From Saprospiraceae bacterium (GTDB taxonomy: Bacteria > Bacteroidota > Bacteroidia > Chitinophagales > Saprospiraceae), in contig JAHBTU010000002.1 in assembly GCA_019638455.1 (NCBI GenBank), positions 1,460,501 to 1,524,500 of the forward strand: a DNA stretch of 64,000 bases, in the 5' to 3' direction. The notes under the pieces are model-generated. The model did no database searches and was not told the DNA's origin. It saw nothing but the letters and a program-made list of their open reading frames with translations. This document shows, piece by piece, positions 7,771 through 17,220 of this stretch. Numbering within the stretch: the first letter of the stretch is position 1; each line of letters starts with the position of its first letter. The translations under genes were made by a program, and so were the position numbers.

Positions 7771-9818
7771 GTGAATGTCTTCCGCTCCACCCCAATTCCC
7801 GTCATCGTCAGCGATTTCCAGCCCAGCGGAAGTTTGGTTTTCAACTGCACGATACCTTGTGGCGTGATGTCCAAACCGCCAAAACCCATGAGCGTCGCTT
7901 GCAAAAAACCACCCGCTCCGGTGGCAAAATAGGGGTTCGTGCCGCCGGCCGTCTCAGCCAGCACGCCAAATGGCGGCACCTCGTTGGGCTTGTAACTTTT
8001 CACCCAGAGCGCGTGGGCGCGCTTGGAGTCGCCCGCCCGTGAGGCTAACACCGAAAGAATAGCGTGGCCCATCGCCGGGCCGTCGGGCGCCATGCGCGGC
8101 TCGTAGTAATCAAGGTCTTTTTTGATTTGTGCTGGGTCGGTGACGACTTTGAGCGGATAGGCCAGTAGGTTCACATCGGCCTGTTTGATGTTCACGCCGT
8201 CGTAGGTTGCGTTTTCGCGAGTGGTGCCGTCGGGGAATTTCAGAATCGGGATATTCGCCGCTACTTGGAGCCAGTCGGGGTCGGGCGAAAGGCCGAGTTC
8301 TTTGGCCGCGTCGGTTGCATAGGCCAGCACGGTTTTGGCCATGCCATTGGTGAATGCGTTGTTGTCAATGTTCTCCTCCCACTCGTTTGCCCCGATGACG
8401 TTGTTGATGTCGTATCTGCCGGGGCCGTTGCGCTCCACGCGGCTGGCCCAAAATTCGGCGGAGGCTTGGAGGAGCGGCCAACCGCGCTCGCGGAGCCAAG
8501 TTTTGTCTTTCGTCACCAGATAATACTGCCACGCCGCCCACGCCACACAGCCCGTGATGTGCTGTTGGAACGGCCCCGTCAAAGCCCACACGGGGGTTTC
8601 CTCTTGGCCGGTAGTGGTGCTTTCCCAGGGGTACATCGCGCCTTTGTAGCCGTGCGAAAAGGCGTTTTGCTTGGCCTGTTCGAGCAGTTGGAAGCGGAAT
8701 TCGAGCAACGACTTGGCGATTTCGGGGTGCAAGAGCAGCAAAGGTGGGTACATCCAAAGTTCTGTGTCCCAAAAAACGTGGCCGTTGTAGCCCAAGCCCG
8801 AAAGCCCCATCGGCGATAGGCTCAAGGCAGTGCCTTCGCGGGCGAAGGAGTAGAGGTGATACATCGCCGAATGCACATCGCGGGTGGCCGCCACATCGCC
8901 CTCGATGGTGATGTCGGAAGCCCAGAGTTTTTCCCATTCGGCCACATGGCGGCGTTGCAGGCGGTCGGTTTTTTCCAAAGCGGCATAAATCGTGAGGCGT
9001 TCGGCCTCGTTGTGCGCGTCGGGCACATGGGCGCTGGAGATGACCGTGCCGACCACCGCAAAGCGGTATTTCTCTCCTGCTTTCAGTTTTTTGGAAAATT
9101 TCAGCAGGTGCATGTTATAGTCCCAGTCCTCGTGAATCAAGTCGGGTTCGGAGCCGTGTTTTTCTTCAAAAATAAAACTCGTCGAGGCCGCTACGGTGTA
9201 TTTACCGCTAGGGCTTTTTGCCACCGAAGTCAAAAGCGGAATCAAAACGTGCGGGCGGTCAATCTCCGAGTAAAAATTCCGCACATCCTGCAAGATGTCC
9301 GGCGCTTCGATGACCGACGCGGGCGTGATGGTCACGTCTTTTTTGGCTGTTACTTCCACGATGGAAAGAGCGCAGTAAGGAAGATGACGCAGCGCCATAA
9401 CTTTATGGCTCACAGAAACTCGGTCACCCACATCGAAACTTGTCGTCAGCGCCGCGCCGCGCATATCGAGCGTTTGCTTGTATTGAGAAATGTCGTTTCG
9501 GGTCACTCTCCGCCCGTCCAAATCGAGGTTCATGTTCATAAAATTGAACCCTTTTAGAATGTTCGAGACACGCCCGCGCCCGTAGTTGTCATAAGCGCCA
9601 TTGAGCACCACGTCCTTCACGCGCATCGGCTCTGGCGACGACACGAGGCCAATCATGCCGTTGGCGACGGTGATGCCATAGTAGTTGGCCGGGTCAATGT
9701 TGTCGGCGACGATATGCCAGGCATCGGTAGCGCCAGCGCCAAGGCCGGGGTCGGATTGGCTAATGAGAAATGACGAATGAGAAATGATGAAGCCAAGAGC
9801 TACGATTGCTTTTTTCAT
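7761..9818 (-). CDS. Secreted GH65-like glycoside hydrolase/phosphorylase
   Basis: Starting at 9818 (MKKAIVALGFIISHSSFLIS) gives a signal peptide; an in-frame ATG four codons earlier is less typical. The mature protein (about 685 residues) has an N-terminal beta-sandwich and a long (alpha/alpha)6 barrel. The motif GHVFWDTELWMYPPLLLLHP and the acid site GANEWEENIDNNAFTNG (E479) match family GH65, and resemble the glucosidase branch (human ATHL1/PGGHG) more than the bacterial maltose phosphorylases. It may cleave an alpha-glucosyl linkage in the periplasm or outside. It faces a GH78 remnant, and its stop codon lies in the tandem array. Confidence 0.8.
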   Translation of the reverse strand: MKKAIVALGFIISHSSFLISQSDPGLGAGATDAWHIVADNIDPANYYGITVANGMIGLVSSPEPMRVKDVVLNGAYDNYGRGRVSNILKGFNFMNMNLDLDGRRVTRNDISQYKQTLDMRGAALTTSFDVGDRVSVSHKVMALRHLPYCALSIVEVTAKKDVTITPASVIEAPDILQDVRNFYSEIDRPHVLIPLLTSVAKSPSGKYTVAASTSFIFEEKHGSEPDLIHEDWDYNMHLLKFSKKLKAGEKYRFAVVGTVISSAHVPDAHNEAERLTIYAALEKTDRLQRRHVAEWEKLWASDITIEGDVAATRDVHSAMYHLYSFAREGTALSLSPMGLSGLGYNGHVFWDTELWMYPPLLLLHPEIAKSLLEFRFQLLEQAKQNAFSHGYKGAMYPWESTTTGQEETPVWALTGPFQQHITGCVAWAAWQYYLVTKDKTWLRERGWPLLQASAEFWASRVERNGPGRYDINNVIGANEWEENIDNNAFTNGMAKTVLAYATDAAKELGLSPDPDWLQVAANIPILKFPDGTTRENATYDGVNIKQADVNLLAYPLKVVTDPAQIKKDLDYYEPRMAPDGPAMGHAILSVLASRAGDSKRAHALWVKSYKPNEVPPFGVLAETAGGTNPYFATGAGGFLQATLMGFGGLDITPQGIVQLKTKLPLGWKSLTMTGIGVERKTFTAK

Positions 9819-9931
9819 GGATGCTTGCATTTTGTGGCGGGAAAAATAGGGAGAACATGATAAACGTGTAGTTTGTGCTACTGACTTATCTTGCAGCCGC
9901 GATTTTTGCTTAAAATCAATGTCCTTGTCGG

Positions 9932-10182
9932 GGGGGGCATTTCAAATGGTCGCTTTTGTACGCCGTAACGCTGTTCCGGCATATCATGAGTCATCCCGAA
10001 TTTTTGCCCCAGCGGGTAGGGGGTGGGGTTGACACGAGCGGATAAGTTTTTACAAACCTTTTTCATATTTCGCCCCGCTAGGGCAGTTGGAAGGCTTGAT
10101 TTTTAGCAAAATAGTGAGCCAAAATCTGTTTTTTCAAAATTCGGGATGACTCATGTTGCTTGCGACAATGTGAAACACCCCC
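9932..10182. repeat. Inverted-repeat element R4, copy 1 (MITE-like), with another palindrome inside
   Basis: Left end GCATTTCAAATGGTCGC (to 9953) and right end GCGACAATGTGAAAC (from 10162) are imperfect inverted repeats (about 17 of 21). Bases 9932-9983 match 56123-56173 closely, including TGTACGCC and TTCCGGCATA. The interior differs completely from that copy. The 9819-10232 gap holds only this element and the palindrome 9985-10155, so the small open frame reading from 10146 is discounted. Confidence 0.7.
9985..10155. repeat. 171-bp palindromic element with perfect 20-bp ends, nested in R4
   Basis: CATGAGTCATCCCGAATTTT at 9985-10004 is repeated exactly in reverse complement at 10136-10155. 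Inside, GCCCCAGCGGG and CCCCGCTAGGGC also face each other. It interrupts the R4 element just after TTCCGGCATAT. Confidence 0.85.
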
Positions 10183-10232
10183 TTCTTCTCGGCAGTTTGG
10201 GTGAAAAATCCATAAAAGCGAATAAATGCTCC

Positions 10233-10706
10233 ATGACGAACAATCAGAGCCAGCCCGGCTTTCTTCAATCGCTCAAAATTCTCTTTTTTGGCCTGTTGGT
10301 GGGCCAAATCGCCATTTTTGTCATCTTATGGTTTCTGGTGCCTCCGAATGGTCGGCCCGGCATTTACCAAGAGCCCTTTGACATGGCGCTCGTCGTGGCG
10401 TGGCTCGCCTTGCAAGCCTCCGCGTACTTCCTGATTCCCAAACGGGTAGAGGCCGCCCGCTCTCTGACGGTTTTTTCAGAAAAAATCTCGGCCTACCGCG
10501 CCGCACAGGTGGCACGCTTCGCGCTCATGGAATCGGCAGTGCTGATTTGTTTGGTCGGCTACTTCTTCGTCTCCGCGAATTATGTGCTGCTCGCCTTGGC
10601 AGCGGTGGGCATTGGCTTGTTCATCTTGCAGTTGCCCACGCGGGAAAAAATCATTCACGAATTGGATTTGCCGCCCTATGAGGAAAGAAAGTTGGATGAA
10701 GCGTAG
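10233..10706 (+). CDS. Four-helix membrane protein, unknown function
   Basis: I take the start at 10233 (MTNNQSQPGFLQSLK) because the frame upstream runs into the R4 repeat. The 157-residue product has four predicted membrane helices, around residues 15-37, 53-70, 90-112 and 117-135, and ends in a polar tail (PTREKIIHELDLPPYEERKL). No domain was recognised. The gene is convergent with the metal-efflux operon, 65 bases away. Confidence 0.6.
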   Translation: MTNNQSQPGFLQSLKILFFGLLVGQIAIFVILWFLVPPNGRPGIYQEPFDMALVVAWLALQASAYFLIPKRVEAARSLTVFSEKISAYRAAQVARFALMESAVLICLVGYFFVSANYVLLALAAVGIGLFILQLPTREKIIHELDLPPYEERKLDEA

Positions 10707-10771
10707 TAGGCGCTTCAAACACGGAGATGCAGCGTACGCAGATGCAGCATCTCCGTGCCGAAAAACGCCCA

Positions 10772-11965
10772 TTAGTGCCCCTCCTCCTCTGCGAACTCTT
10801 CCACTTTGCCTTGCGACCACACGAAATAAGCACCGCGTCGTACCACTTTTGCGTGGGCGGGCAGCGGTGTTTCAGGCTCAAAAGCGGTGAAGCCATTCGT
10901 CGTGCCGAGGGATTTCACTTTCACGGCCTCGAAAGTCGCGGCGCCCTCTTTTTCGTTTTCCAAAATCAAGATAAACTCTTCAAGCCCTTCGCGCACGATA
11001 GCATGGGAGGGCAGGGCAGGCAAAGCGACAGGCGCTTCGAGCGCGAGTTTCGCGTCGAGGTAGAGGCCATCCGCTAGCGACGGTTGGGCGGGGGCTTCGA
11101 GTCGGGCATGGACACGGAGAGCGTTTTTGGCAGGGTCGAGCACGCGGTCAATGCTGAAAACAGTGGCTTGGAGGGCTTTGCCCGCTCCGCCTGCCAAAAA
11201 GATGTCTGCTTTTTGACCGGGTTTTATTTTCAAAATATCTTTTTCAAAAACAAACAAATCGGCGTGCAGGGCGGAAAAATCGGCCACTTCGCAAATGGGC
11301 GTGCCGGACTGAACGGCGCTCCCTGTGCTGGTGTGTATGGCCGTCACCGTACCATTCAAAGGCGCGACGATGCGTAGCTCGGTGCGCACGTTGGCAGGCG
11401 ACAGTTGCTCGGCATCAATGCCGTAGAGGCGGAGTTTGGCGGCCAGCAATTGGTCCGTCGTGGTAGCGGCCCGAAGCTCGGCTTCTGCCTTTTGGAAATT
11501 TTTGGCAGCGGTGGCCTCGTCGTTTTGCAGCGTTCGGTAGCGGTCGAACTCTATTTGCAAAAAAGCCAATCGGTCGCGGTTTTCGAGATATTGCTGCTGC
11601 AAATCCACCAAGTCAGGCTTGCGCAAGGTGGCCAGCAGGTCTCCTTTGCGCACCGACTGGTTTAGCCTGACCTTCAAGTCGCCCAAAAAACCATCTGCTG
11701 GGGCGCTCACCACCGCGCGGTTTTCGGGGTGGATGCGCAACTCGCCGGTGAGGGGCAAGGTAGTGCTGACGTGGCGAGTTTCCACGGTCTCCCAAGCGAT
11801 GTCGGCGAGTTGGATTTGCTGGGCGGAAAGGTGAATGAGCGTCGTTGTCGGTTGTTCCTCGACCGACCGCTGGTGCGCAGTGGTATGTTGTTCGGTTGTA
11901 TGGCTGTTTTTGCAGGATACGAGCAACAGCAAAATGATTGACGCGAGAGCAATTTTATTTTTCAT
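10772..11965 (-). CDS. RND efflux periplasmic adaptor lipoprotein (CusB/HlyD family)
   Basis: The start at 11965 gives a lipoprotein signal (MKNKIALASIILLLLVSCKN, Cys 19). The 397-residue protein has the adaptor layout: beta-barrel/lipoyl halves (LPLTGELRIHPENRAVVSAP, then GFLGDLKVRLNQSVRKGDLL) around an alpha-hairpin (LVDLQQQYLENRDRLAFLQIEFDRYRTL region), then RIVAPLNGTVTAIHTSTGSA and a membrane-proximal domain. It would link the pump to the outer-membrane channel. It is the third gene of the operon running from 16942 to 10772, 39 bases after the pump gene. Confidence 0.9.
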   Translation of the reverse strand: MKNKIALASIILLLLVSCKNSHTTEQHTTAHQRSVEEQPTTTLIHLSAQQIQLADIAWETVETRHVSTTLPLTGELRIHPENRAVVSAPADGFLGDLKVRLNQSVRKGDLLATLRKPDLVDLQQQYLENRDRLAFLQIEFDRYRTLQNDEATAAKNFQKAEAELRAATTTDQLLAAKLRLYGIDAEQLSPANVRTELRIVAPLNGTVTAIHTSTGSAVQSGTPICEVADFSALHADLFVFEKDILKIKPGQKADIFLAGGAGKALQATVFSIDRVLDPAKNALRVHARLEAPAQPSLADGLYLDAKLALEAPVALPALPSHAIVREGLEEFILILENEKEGAATFEAVKVKSLGTTNGFTAFEPETPLPAHAKVVRRGAYFVWSQGKVEEFAEEEGH

Positions 11966-12004
11966 GTTGTTGATTTTGAACAAAGTGGTTTGAAAATGTT
12001 GAAC

Positions 12005-15000
12005 TTACGGCAGCAGCATCTCGATTTCCAGAAGTGTCCGGTTGAGCATGTTCAGGTTGTCCAAGTATTCCATTTCGAGCCGCATGGCGCGGTCGGCGGA
12101 CTGCACGAAGGTGGTGAAATCCGATTCCCCCAGTTCGTAGCGGCGGAAAGCGGTGCGGCGCAGTTCGGTTGCCAGATTACGGCCTTCCGATTCCCAGTAT
12201 TGAAGCAGGATGTCGTATTTTTCTATCTCGTGCAGCAGGTGCGCCAGTTCCATTTGACCATTCAACACGGTGGCCTCGTATTGAGCGCGCGCCGCGTCGG
12301 CCTGCGCTGCTGCTGCGTCGGCACGCGCTCGCAGGCCTTTTTGCGCCAGTGGCACCCGCAGGCCCACCGCCCAACCGGGATAAATCAAGTCATTGGCGAG
12401 GTATTGTATGTTGGCCCCCGCTGTGACGACGGGGCCGCGCTTGGCCTTTTCCTGCTCGGTGAGCGATTCGGCGACCGCGGCCTTGGCCGCCATCAGCTGC
12501 GATATGGCTCCGATGCGCACCCGTGCAGTGTCGGCCAGCCCAAACTCGCGGCGGCGGAAAGGCTCCACCACTGGGATAAGCGGTTCGTTAAGGCCGAGCA
12601 GCTGTCCCAACACCTGCTGGTCGAAGGCGGTCTCGTGGCCGATGGTCTCCAATTCAAGCCGGATGCGGGCGGCTTGGTCGCGGGCGGCCAAGCGTTCGTC
12701 CTGCGCCGATTCGCCATTCAGGAAGCGACTTTCGGCGATGCGCGATGTTTTTTGATAAAGACTGTCGAGCGCCGTGAGGCGTGTGCGCCTTTCCTGCAAA
12801 TAACTCAGGTGTTGGAATATCTCGCGCACCTCGCGGGTCAATTGGTGTTGTGTCAGGTTTTTCTCTGCCTCAAAGACTCGTTGTTGCCGCTCATAGACAC
12901 TGCGTTGTGCGCGGGTTTGCCTGCCCGATGGGAATACTTGATTGATGCCAATGGCAGAAGTGCCAAACATGCCATAATCGGGGTCGGCGGCGATATTGTG
13001 GTAAATTTCGGAAGGCTCCCAAACGCGGGAAGCCCCGGTTTTCAGAATATCGGTGCTGCGGACAAGTGCGTTGGAGGCGCGAATGGCCGGGTGCGATTCG
13101 GTCACTATTTTCAAGGCATCCGCTTCGGTCACTGTTTTTTGAGCAAGCGCAGGCTGGACAAACAAAAAGATGATAGCCAGCGACTTGACCATTTTCGTTG
13201 TCGTGCCTGAGCCGCCCATGCCCCGTTTTTTCGCACCAAAAAACATCGCGTACAAAACGGGCAACACAATCAAGGTCAGCAGCGTGCTCGTCGCCAAACC
13301 GCCGATGACCACCGTCGCTAAAGGCCTTTGCACCTCCGCGCCCGCGCCAGACGAAAGTGCCATTGGCAAGAAGCCTAAGGAAGCCACCGCCGCAGTCATC
13401 AGCACCGGACGCAAGCGTACCGACGCGCCTTGCACCACGCGCTCTTGGGCCTTGTGCTCGCCGTCGCTGCCGTTGTTGGCGCTGCTGTCGTCTTCGTCCC
13501 CGCCAACAACTTCGCCTTCCTCTTTTTCCAACTCGTTGAAATACGAAATCAGCACGATGCCGTTGAGCACGGCCACCCCAAACAATGCGATGAACCCTAC
13601 CCCTGCCGAGATGGAAAACGGCATATCGCGCAGCCACAGGGCAAACACGCCACCAATCGCCGACATCGGGATGGCCGTGAAAATCAGCAGGCTTTCTTTC
13701 AAGGAATGGAAGGCAAAATACAACAAGGCGAGAATGAGCGCCAGTGCCACCGGTACGGCGACGGCCAGACGAGATTTGGCCGCCTCCAAATGCTCAAACT
13801 GCCCGCCATAAGTGACAAAATAGCCTGCTGGCAATTTCAGCCGCGCCCGCAAAGTAGCTTGTATTTCCTCGATGACGGTCTGCACGTCCCTGCCGCGCAC
13901 ATTCGCTCCCACCACGATGCGGCGTTGGGCGTTGTCGCGGCTGATTTGGGCGGCTCCGAGGCGAAACTCGACTTGTGCCACCTCACCGAGCGGCACGAGC
14001 TGCCCGTGCGTGGTGGCGATGGGCAGCTCGTGCACATCGGCCAAACTGCGGCGACGCGAGGTGTCGAGCCGCACCACGAGGTCGAAACGGCGACCCTCGT
14101 CGAACACGGTGCCAGCCACCTCGCCCGCAAAAGCGGTGCGCAAAGCGGCATTGACATCGCGTACCTGAAGACCGTATCGGGCCAACCGTTGGTAGTCGTA
14201 CACGACGGCGATTTGTGGCAACCCTTCCACTTGTTCCACCTTCAAATCGGCCACACCCTCCACCTCGTGGATGAGGTGGCTGATGCGTTCGCCGGCAGCG
14301 GCAAGGGTATCCATGTCGGGGCCAAAAATCTTGATGGCGACATCGGAGCGCACGCCAGTCATCATTTCGTCGAACCTCATTTTGATAGGCTGGGTGAACT
14401 CGTAGGCCATGCCCGGCACCTCCTTCACCTTTTCAGAAATCATTTCCACCAATTCCGCTTTCGATGTTGTTTTGGTCCAAAACTGTTTGTCTTTCAATAA
14501 GATGATATTGTCGGCTGTTTCAGGGGCCATAGGGTCGGTGGGAATTTCCGCTGTGCCGATTTTTGAAATCACCTGTTCGACCTCGTCGGGGAAATTTTCC
14601 AAAATCACCTTCTGCGCGAGCTCGTGGCTGCGCATGGTTTGGGTGAGCGAGGTGCCGGGTTTGCAAAAACCGTGCATCAGTATGTCGCCCTCGTCGAGCG
14701 TGGGCAGGAACTCGCCGCCGAGCCGCAGGAACACCGCGAGCGCCACGGCGAACAAGCCTACCGTCAACCCCACCACGAGCCGCGGCGCTTTCAATGCGCC
14801 TTTTAGTACAGGCAGGTAGCGGTTGCGAATGACATCCATCAGCCGGTCGGCGAAGGTGGGGCGCAGATTGATTTTTTTGCTCAAAAACAACGACGACGCG
14901 ACGGGGACGTAGGTGAGCGACAGCAGCAGCGCCCCGATGAGGGCGTAAGAAACCGTGAGCGCCATCGGCTTGAACATTTTGCCCTCGATGCCTTCGAGCG

Positions 15001-16426
15001 ACAATATGGGCAAATAAACGATGAGGATGATGACCACGCCAAATACCGAGGAACGGACGATGCGATGGGCAGCGGTTTTGACCCCTTCGTTCATCTCAGC
15101 TGTGGTGAGGCGACGGCTTGAAATCGCCGCCTCGCTTTCGGCTGGAACAGTTTCTCGTGCATATTTATGCAAATAATGCAGCGTGGCCTCGACGATGATG
15201 ACCGCTCCATCCACGATGAGGCCAAAATCAATTGCGCCGAGCGACATGAGGTTGGCCGTGAGGCCAGTCGCCTGCATCATCGTGATGGCAAACAGCATGG
15301 ACAGCGGAATGACCGACGCGATGATGAATCCCGCCCGCCAGTTGCCCACCAGTAACACCAGCACGAACACGACGATGAGCGCCCCTTCCACCAAGTTGGT
15401 GCGCACGGTGGCCACGGTGCGCTGCACGAAGTTTTCGCGGTCGAGGAAGGGAGTGATGCGGATGCCCTCGGGCAGTCCCGGCTCTACTTCCGCCAATCGG
15501 GTCTTCACCCGGTGAATGACCTCGGCTGCGTTTTCGCCCTTGAGCATCATCACGATGCCGAGCACGATTTCGCCTGTGCCATTGTGGCTCACCGCGCCGT
15601 AGCGCAGCGCATGGCCGAGCCGCACATCGGCAATGTCGCCTACCCGAAGCGGCACGCCCCCTTGTGCGTGCACGACGATTTGCCGCAAATCGTCCAAGTT
15701 TTTCGCCAAGCCTTCGCTGCGGATGAAGTAGGCTGAGGCGTTTTGTTCGATGTAGCCTCCTCCGGTGTTCTCATTGGCGTTTTGCAACGCCTGATACACC
15801 TCGCCGATGCTGACCCCGGCGGCACGCAGTCGTTCGGGGGTGATGGCGACCTCATATTGTTGCAAGTAGCCGCCAAAACTGTTGATTTCCACCACACCGG
15901 GTATGCCGGCCAATTGGCGCTTGAGCATCCAGTCTTGGATGTTGCGAAGTTCCATGGCCGAGTATCGCCCCTCATAACCGGGTTTGGGTTCCACGCGGTA
16001 GTGCAGTATTTCGCCCAAGCCCGTAGAGATGGGGGCCAATTCGGGCTTGCCCGCGCCTGCGGGTATCTGGTCGGCGATGCTTTGCAGTTTTTCATGGAGC
16101 AAAGTGCGGGCGCGATAGGTGTCCATATTTTCCCTGAAAACCACCGTGATGACGCTCAATCCAAAACGCGAGATGGAGCGCAGCTCAATGACGCCGGGCA
16201 GGTTGCGCACCGCCGCCTCGATGGGGGCCGTCACATATTGCTCCACCTCTTGGGTCGCCAAAGTGGGGCACACGGTCAGCACCTGAGCTTGGTTGTTCGT
16301 GATGTCCGGCACGGCATCTATCGGGAGGCGGGTGAAGGAAAAGATGCCCGCGACGACGAGTGCCAACACCCCTAACCCTACCAATACCTTGTTGTGTAGC
16401 GAGAATGATATGATTTTTTGAAACAT
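12005..16426 (-). CDS. czcA: CzcA-type heavy-metal RND pump fused to a TolC-like outer-membrane channel
   Basis: A single 1473-residue frame. Residues 1-1060 are a CzcA/CusA pump: N-terminal helix, RLPIDAVPDITNNQAQVLT, and the metal-relay signature DFGLIVDGAVIIVE at 400-413 (D400, D406, E413), the Co/Zn/Cd type. After a GAKKRGMGGSGTTTK linker a hydrophobic segment starts at M1079 (KSLAIIFLFVQPALAQ), followed to the end by a TolC-like domain (ESHPAIRASNAL, SGRQTRAQRSVYERQQRVFEA, ERRTRLTALDSLY). No stop separates the parts. This fusion is known in Bacteroidota. The extra helix would carry the TolC part to the periplasm. Exports divalent metal with the adjoining adaptor. Confidence 0.93.
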   Translation of the reverse strand: MFQKIISFSLHNKVLVGLGVLALVVAGIFSFTRLPIDAVPDITNNQAQVLTVCPTLATQEVEQYVTAPIEAAVRNLPGVIELRSISRFGLSVITVVFRENMDTYRARTLLHEKLQSIADQIPAGAGKPELAPISTGLGEILHYRVEPKPGYEGRYSAMELRNIQDWMLKRQLAGIPGVVEINSFGGYLQQYEVAITPERLRAAGVSIGEVYQALQNANENTGGGYIEQNASAYFIRSEGLAKNLDDLRQIVVHAQGGVPLRVGDIADVRLGHALRYGAVSHNGTGEIVLGIVMMLKGENAAEVIHRVKTRLAEVEPGLPEGIRITPFLDRENFVQRTVATVRTNLVEGALIVVFVLVLLVGNWRAGFIIASVIPLSMLFAITMMQATGLTANLMSLGAIDFGLIVDGAVIIVEATLHYLHKYARETVPAESEAAISSRRLTTAEMNEGVKTAAHRIVRSSVFGVVIILIVYLPILSLEGIEGKMFKPMALTVSYALIGALLLSLTYVPVASSLFLSKKINLRPTFADRLMDVIRNRYLPVLKGALKAPRLVVGLTVGLFAVALAVFLRLGGEFLPTLDEGDILMHGFCKPGTSLTQTMRSHELAQKVILENFPDEVEQVISKIGTAEIPTDPMAPETADNIILLKDKQFWTKTTSKAELVEMISEKVKEVPGMAYEFTQPIKMRFDEMMTGVRSDVAIKIFGPDMDTLAAAGERISHLIHEVEGVADLKVEQVEGLPQIAVVYDYQRLARYGLQVRDVNAALRTAFAGEVAGTVFDEGRRFDLVVRLDTSRRRSLADVHELPIATTHGQLVPLGEVAQVEFRLGAAQISRDNAQRRIVVGANVRGRDVQTVIEEIQATLRARLKLPAGYFVTYGGQFEHLEAAKSRLAVAVPVALALILALLYFAFHSLKESLLIFTAIPMSAIGGVFALWLRDMPFSISAGVGFIALFGVAVLNGIVLISYFNELEKEEGEVVGGDEDDSSANNGSDGEHKAQERVVQGASVRLRPVLMTAAVASLGFLPMALSSGAGAEVQRPLATVVIGGLATSTLLTLIVLPVLYAMFFGAKKRGMGGSGTTTKMVKSLAIIFLFVQPALAQKTVTEADALKIVTESHPAIRASNALVRSTDILKTGASRVWEPSEIYHNIAADPDYGMFGTSAIGINQVFPSGRQTRAQRSVYERQQRVFEAEKNLTQHQLTREVREIFQHLSYLQERRTRLTALDSLYQKTSRIAESRFLNGESAQDERLAARDQAARIRLELETIGHETAFDQQVLGQLLGLNEPLIPVVEPFRRREFGLADTARVRIGAISQLMAAKAAVAESLTEQEKAKRGPVVTAGANIQYLANDLIYPGWAVGLRVPLAQKGLRARADAAAAQADAARAQYEATVLNGQMELAHLLHEIEKYDILLQYWESEGRNLATELRRTAFRRYELGESDFTTFVQSADRAMRLEMEYLDNLNMLNRTLLEIEMLLP

Positions 16427-16503
16427 AGTCCGTTGGTGAATCCCGAAACTTCGGGACGAGTTGTGCCCATTAGCGAATGTGCCAATTGGTCAATGATGCG
16501 GAT

Positions 16504-16532
16504 GTCTGCAAAACCTTTGGAGGTTCGCAGAC
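16504..16532. repeat. Small hairpin between His-rich gene and pump gene
   Basis: GTCTGC (16504-16509) and GCAGAC (16527-16532) enclose AAAACC...GGTT, a stem of about ten pairs, with GTGTTTTTG on the plus-strand side. It would end plus-strand transcription, but no plus-strand gene lies there, so it may be a REP-like palindrome. Confidence 0.4.
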
Positions 16533-16567
16533 GTGTTTTTGAAAAAATAAAAAAGGTGAAAACGGGA

Positions 16568-16942
16568 CTACGCTATGGGTGGGCGGAACAGGCCGGATGC
16601 ATAATCGTCGGTCGCCAACACCTTGTGGTGCAGTGGCAGGCCAGTGCGTTCGGTCAAGGGCGCGGGCGCGACCAGCTCAATAATGGGAGACTGGGGCAAC
16701 ACGGACTCTGCCAATGCGTGGTGCGAGCAGTGTAAGGGCAGGTGTTCGTGACTGCGGTCGTCGTGTTTGTGGGAATTGTCCAGATAGTGGAGCCAGAGGA
16801 AATGGGCGAATGAGAGGCCGGGGGCTTCCGACTGATGTTCGTGAAAATGCCCGATGAGCGAAGGCATCCGCGCCAGTTCGGCCAGCAGGTTGTGGCCGGT
16901 GGCGAATTGCAGGATGAGAACCCAGACGAGGATGCGCTTCAT
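16568..16942 (-). CDS. Small His-rich periplasmic protein of the metal-efflux operon
   Basis: The start at 16942 gives a signal sequence (MKRILVWVLILQFATGHNLL). The 124-residue protein is rich in histidine clusters: HFHEHQSE, HKHDDRSHEHLPLHCSHH and LPLHHK, plus a single Cys in the HCSHH motif. Such clusters bind Zn, Co or Cu. It is the first gene of an operon with the CzcA-TolC fusion (142 bases downstream) and the adaptor, so a periplasmic metal-binding or sensing role is likely (inference). No named family was recognised. Confidence 0.7.
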   Translation of the reverse strand: MKRILVWVLILQFATGHNLLAELARMPSLIGHFHEHQSEAPGLSFAHFLWLHYLDNSHKHDDRSHEHLPLHCSHHALAESVLPQSPIIELVAPAPLTERTGLPLHHKVLATDDYASGLFRPPIA

Positions 16943-17158
16943 GACGGGGGCGAAGGTAGGTTTTTTTTGGAAACGGAAGATACGGGGAGATATTGGGGCG
17001 CTGCGTTTGCGAAATCTCAAAGGTTTCTTAAACGTGTAGGACGAAGATAGCGCCCATACGCTGGAGCGGTAGATGGGTGGTTTTTACCACAGGGTACACC
17101 AATTCGTTTTGCAAACCGTCTTTTTTTCGTCGAGACCCCACTTTTTTTGTTCAAAAAG

Positions 17159-17187
17159 TTGCAAATAGCATTTGCATCGTACATTTA
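17159..17187 (+). promoter_or_regulatory. Possible promoter of the histone-like gene
   Basis: TTG (17159-17161), 18 bases, then TACATTTA (17180-17187) is one base from TAnnTTTG. It lies about 34 bases before the ATG. Confidence 0.35.
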
Positions 17188-17220
17188 CCGCCTCAATTGT
17201 TCACCATTCCCAACTTTATT

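Noticed and set aside
7464-8042. 192-residue plus-strand open frame across the tandem array
   Set aside because: The 34-bp units rotate the frame, so all three frames stay open by repetition; the text is the same hairpin unit read three ways and continues antisense to the GH65 gene.
10146-10232. Longer N-terminus for the small membrane protein
   Set aside because: The upstream stretch is R4 repeat and palindrome; homologous repeat text elsewhere is not coding.
11990-13210. 406-residue plus-strand open frame
   Set aside because: Antisense to the TolC part of the CzcA fusion; composition is that of a shadow of a GC-rich gene.
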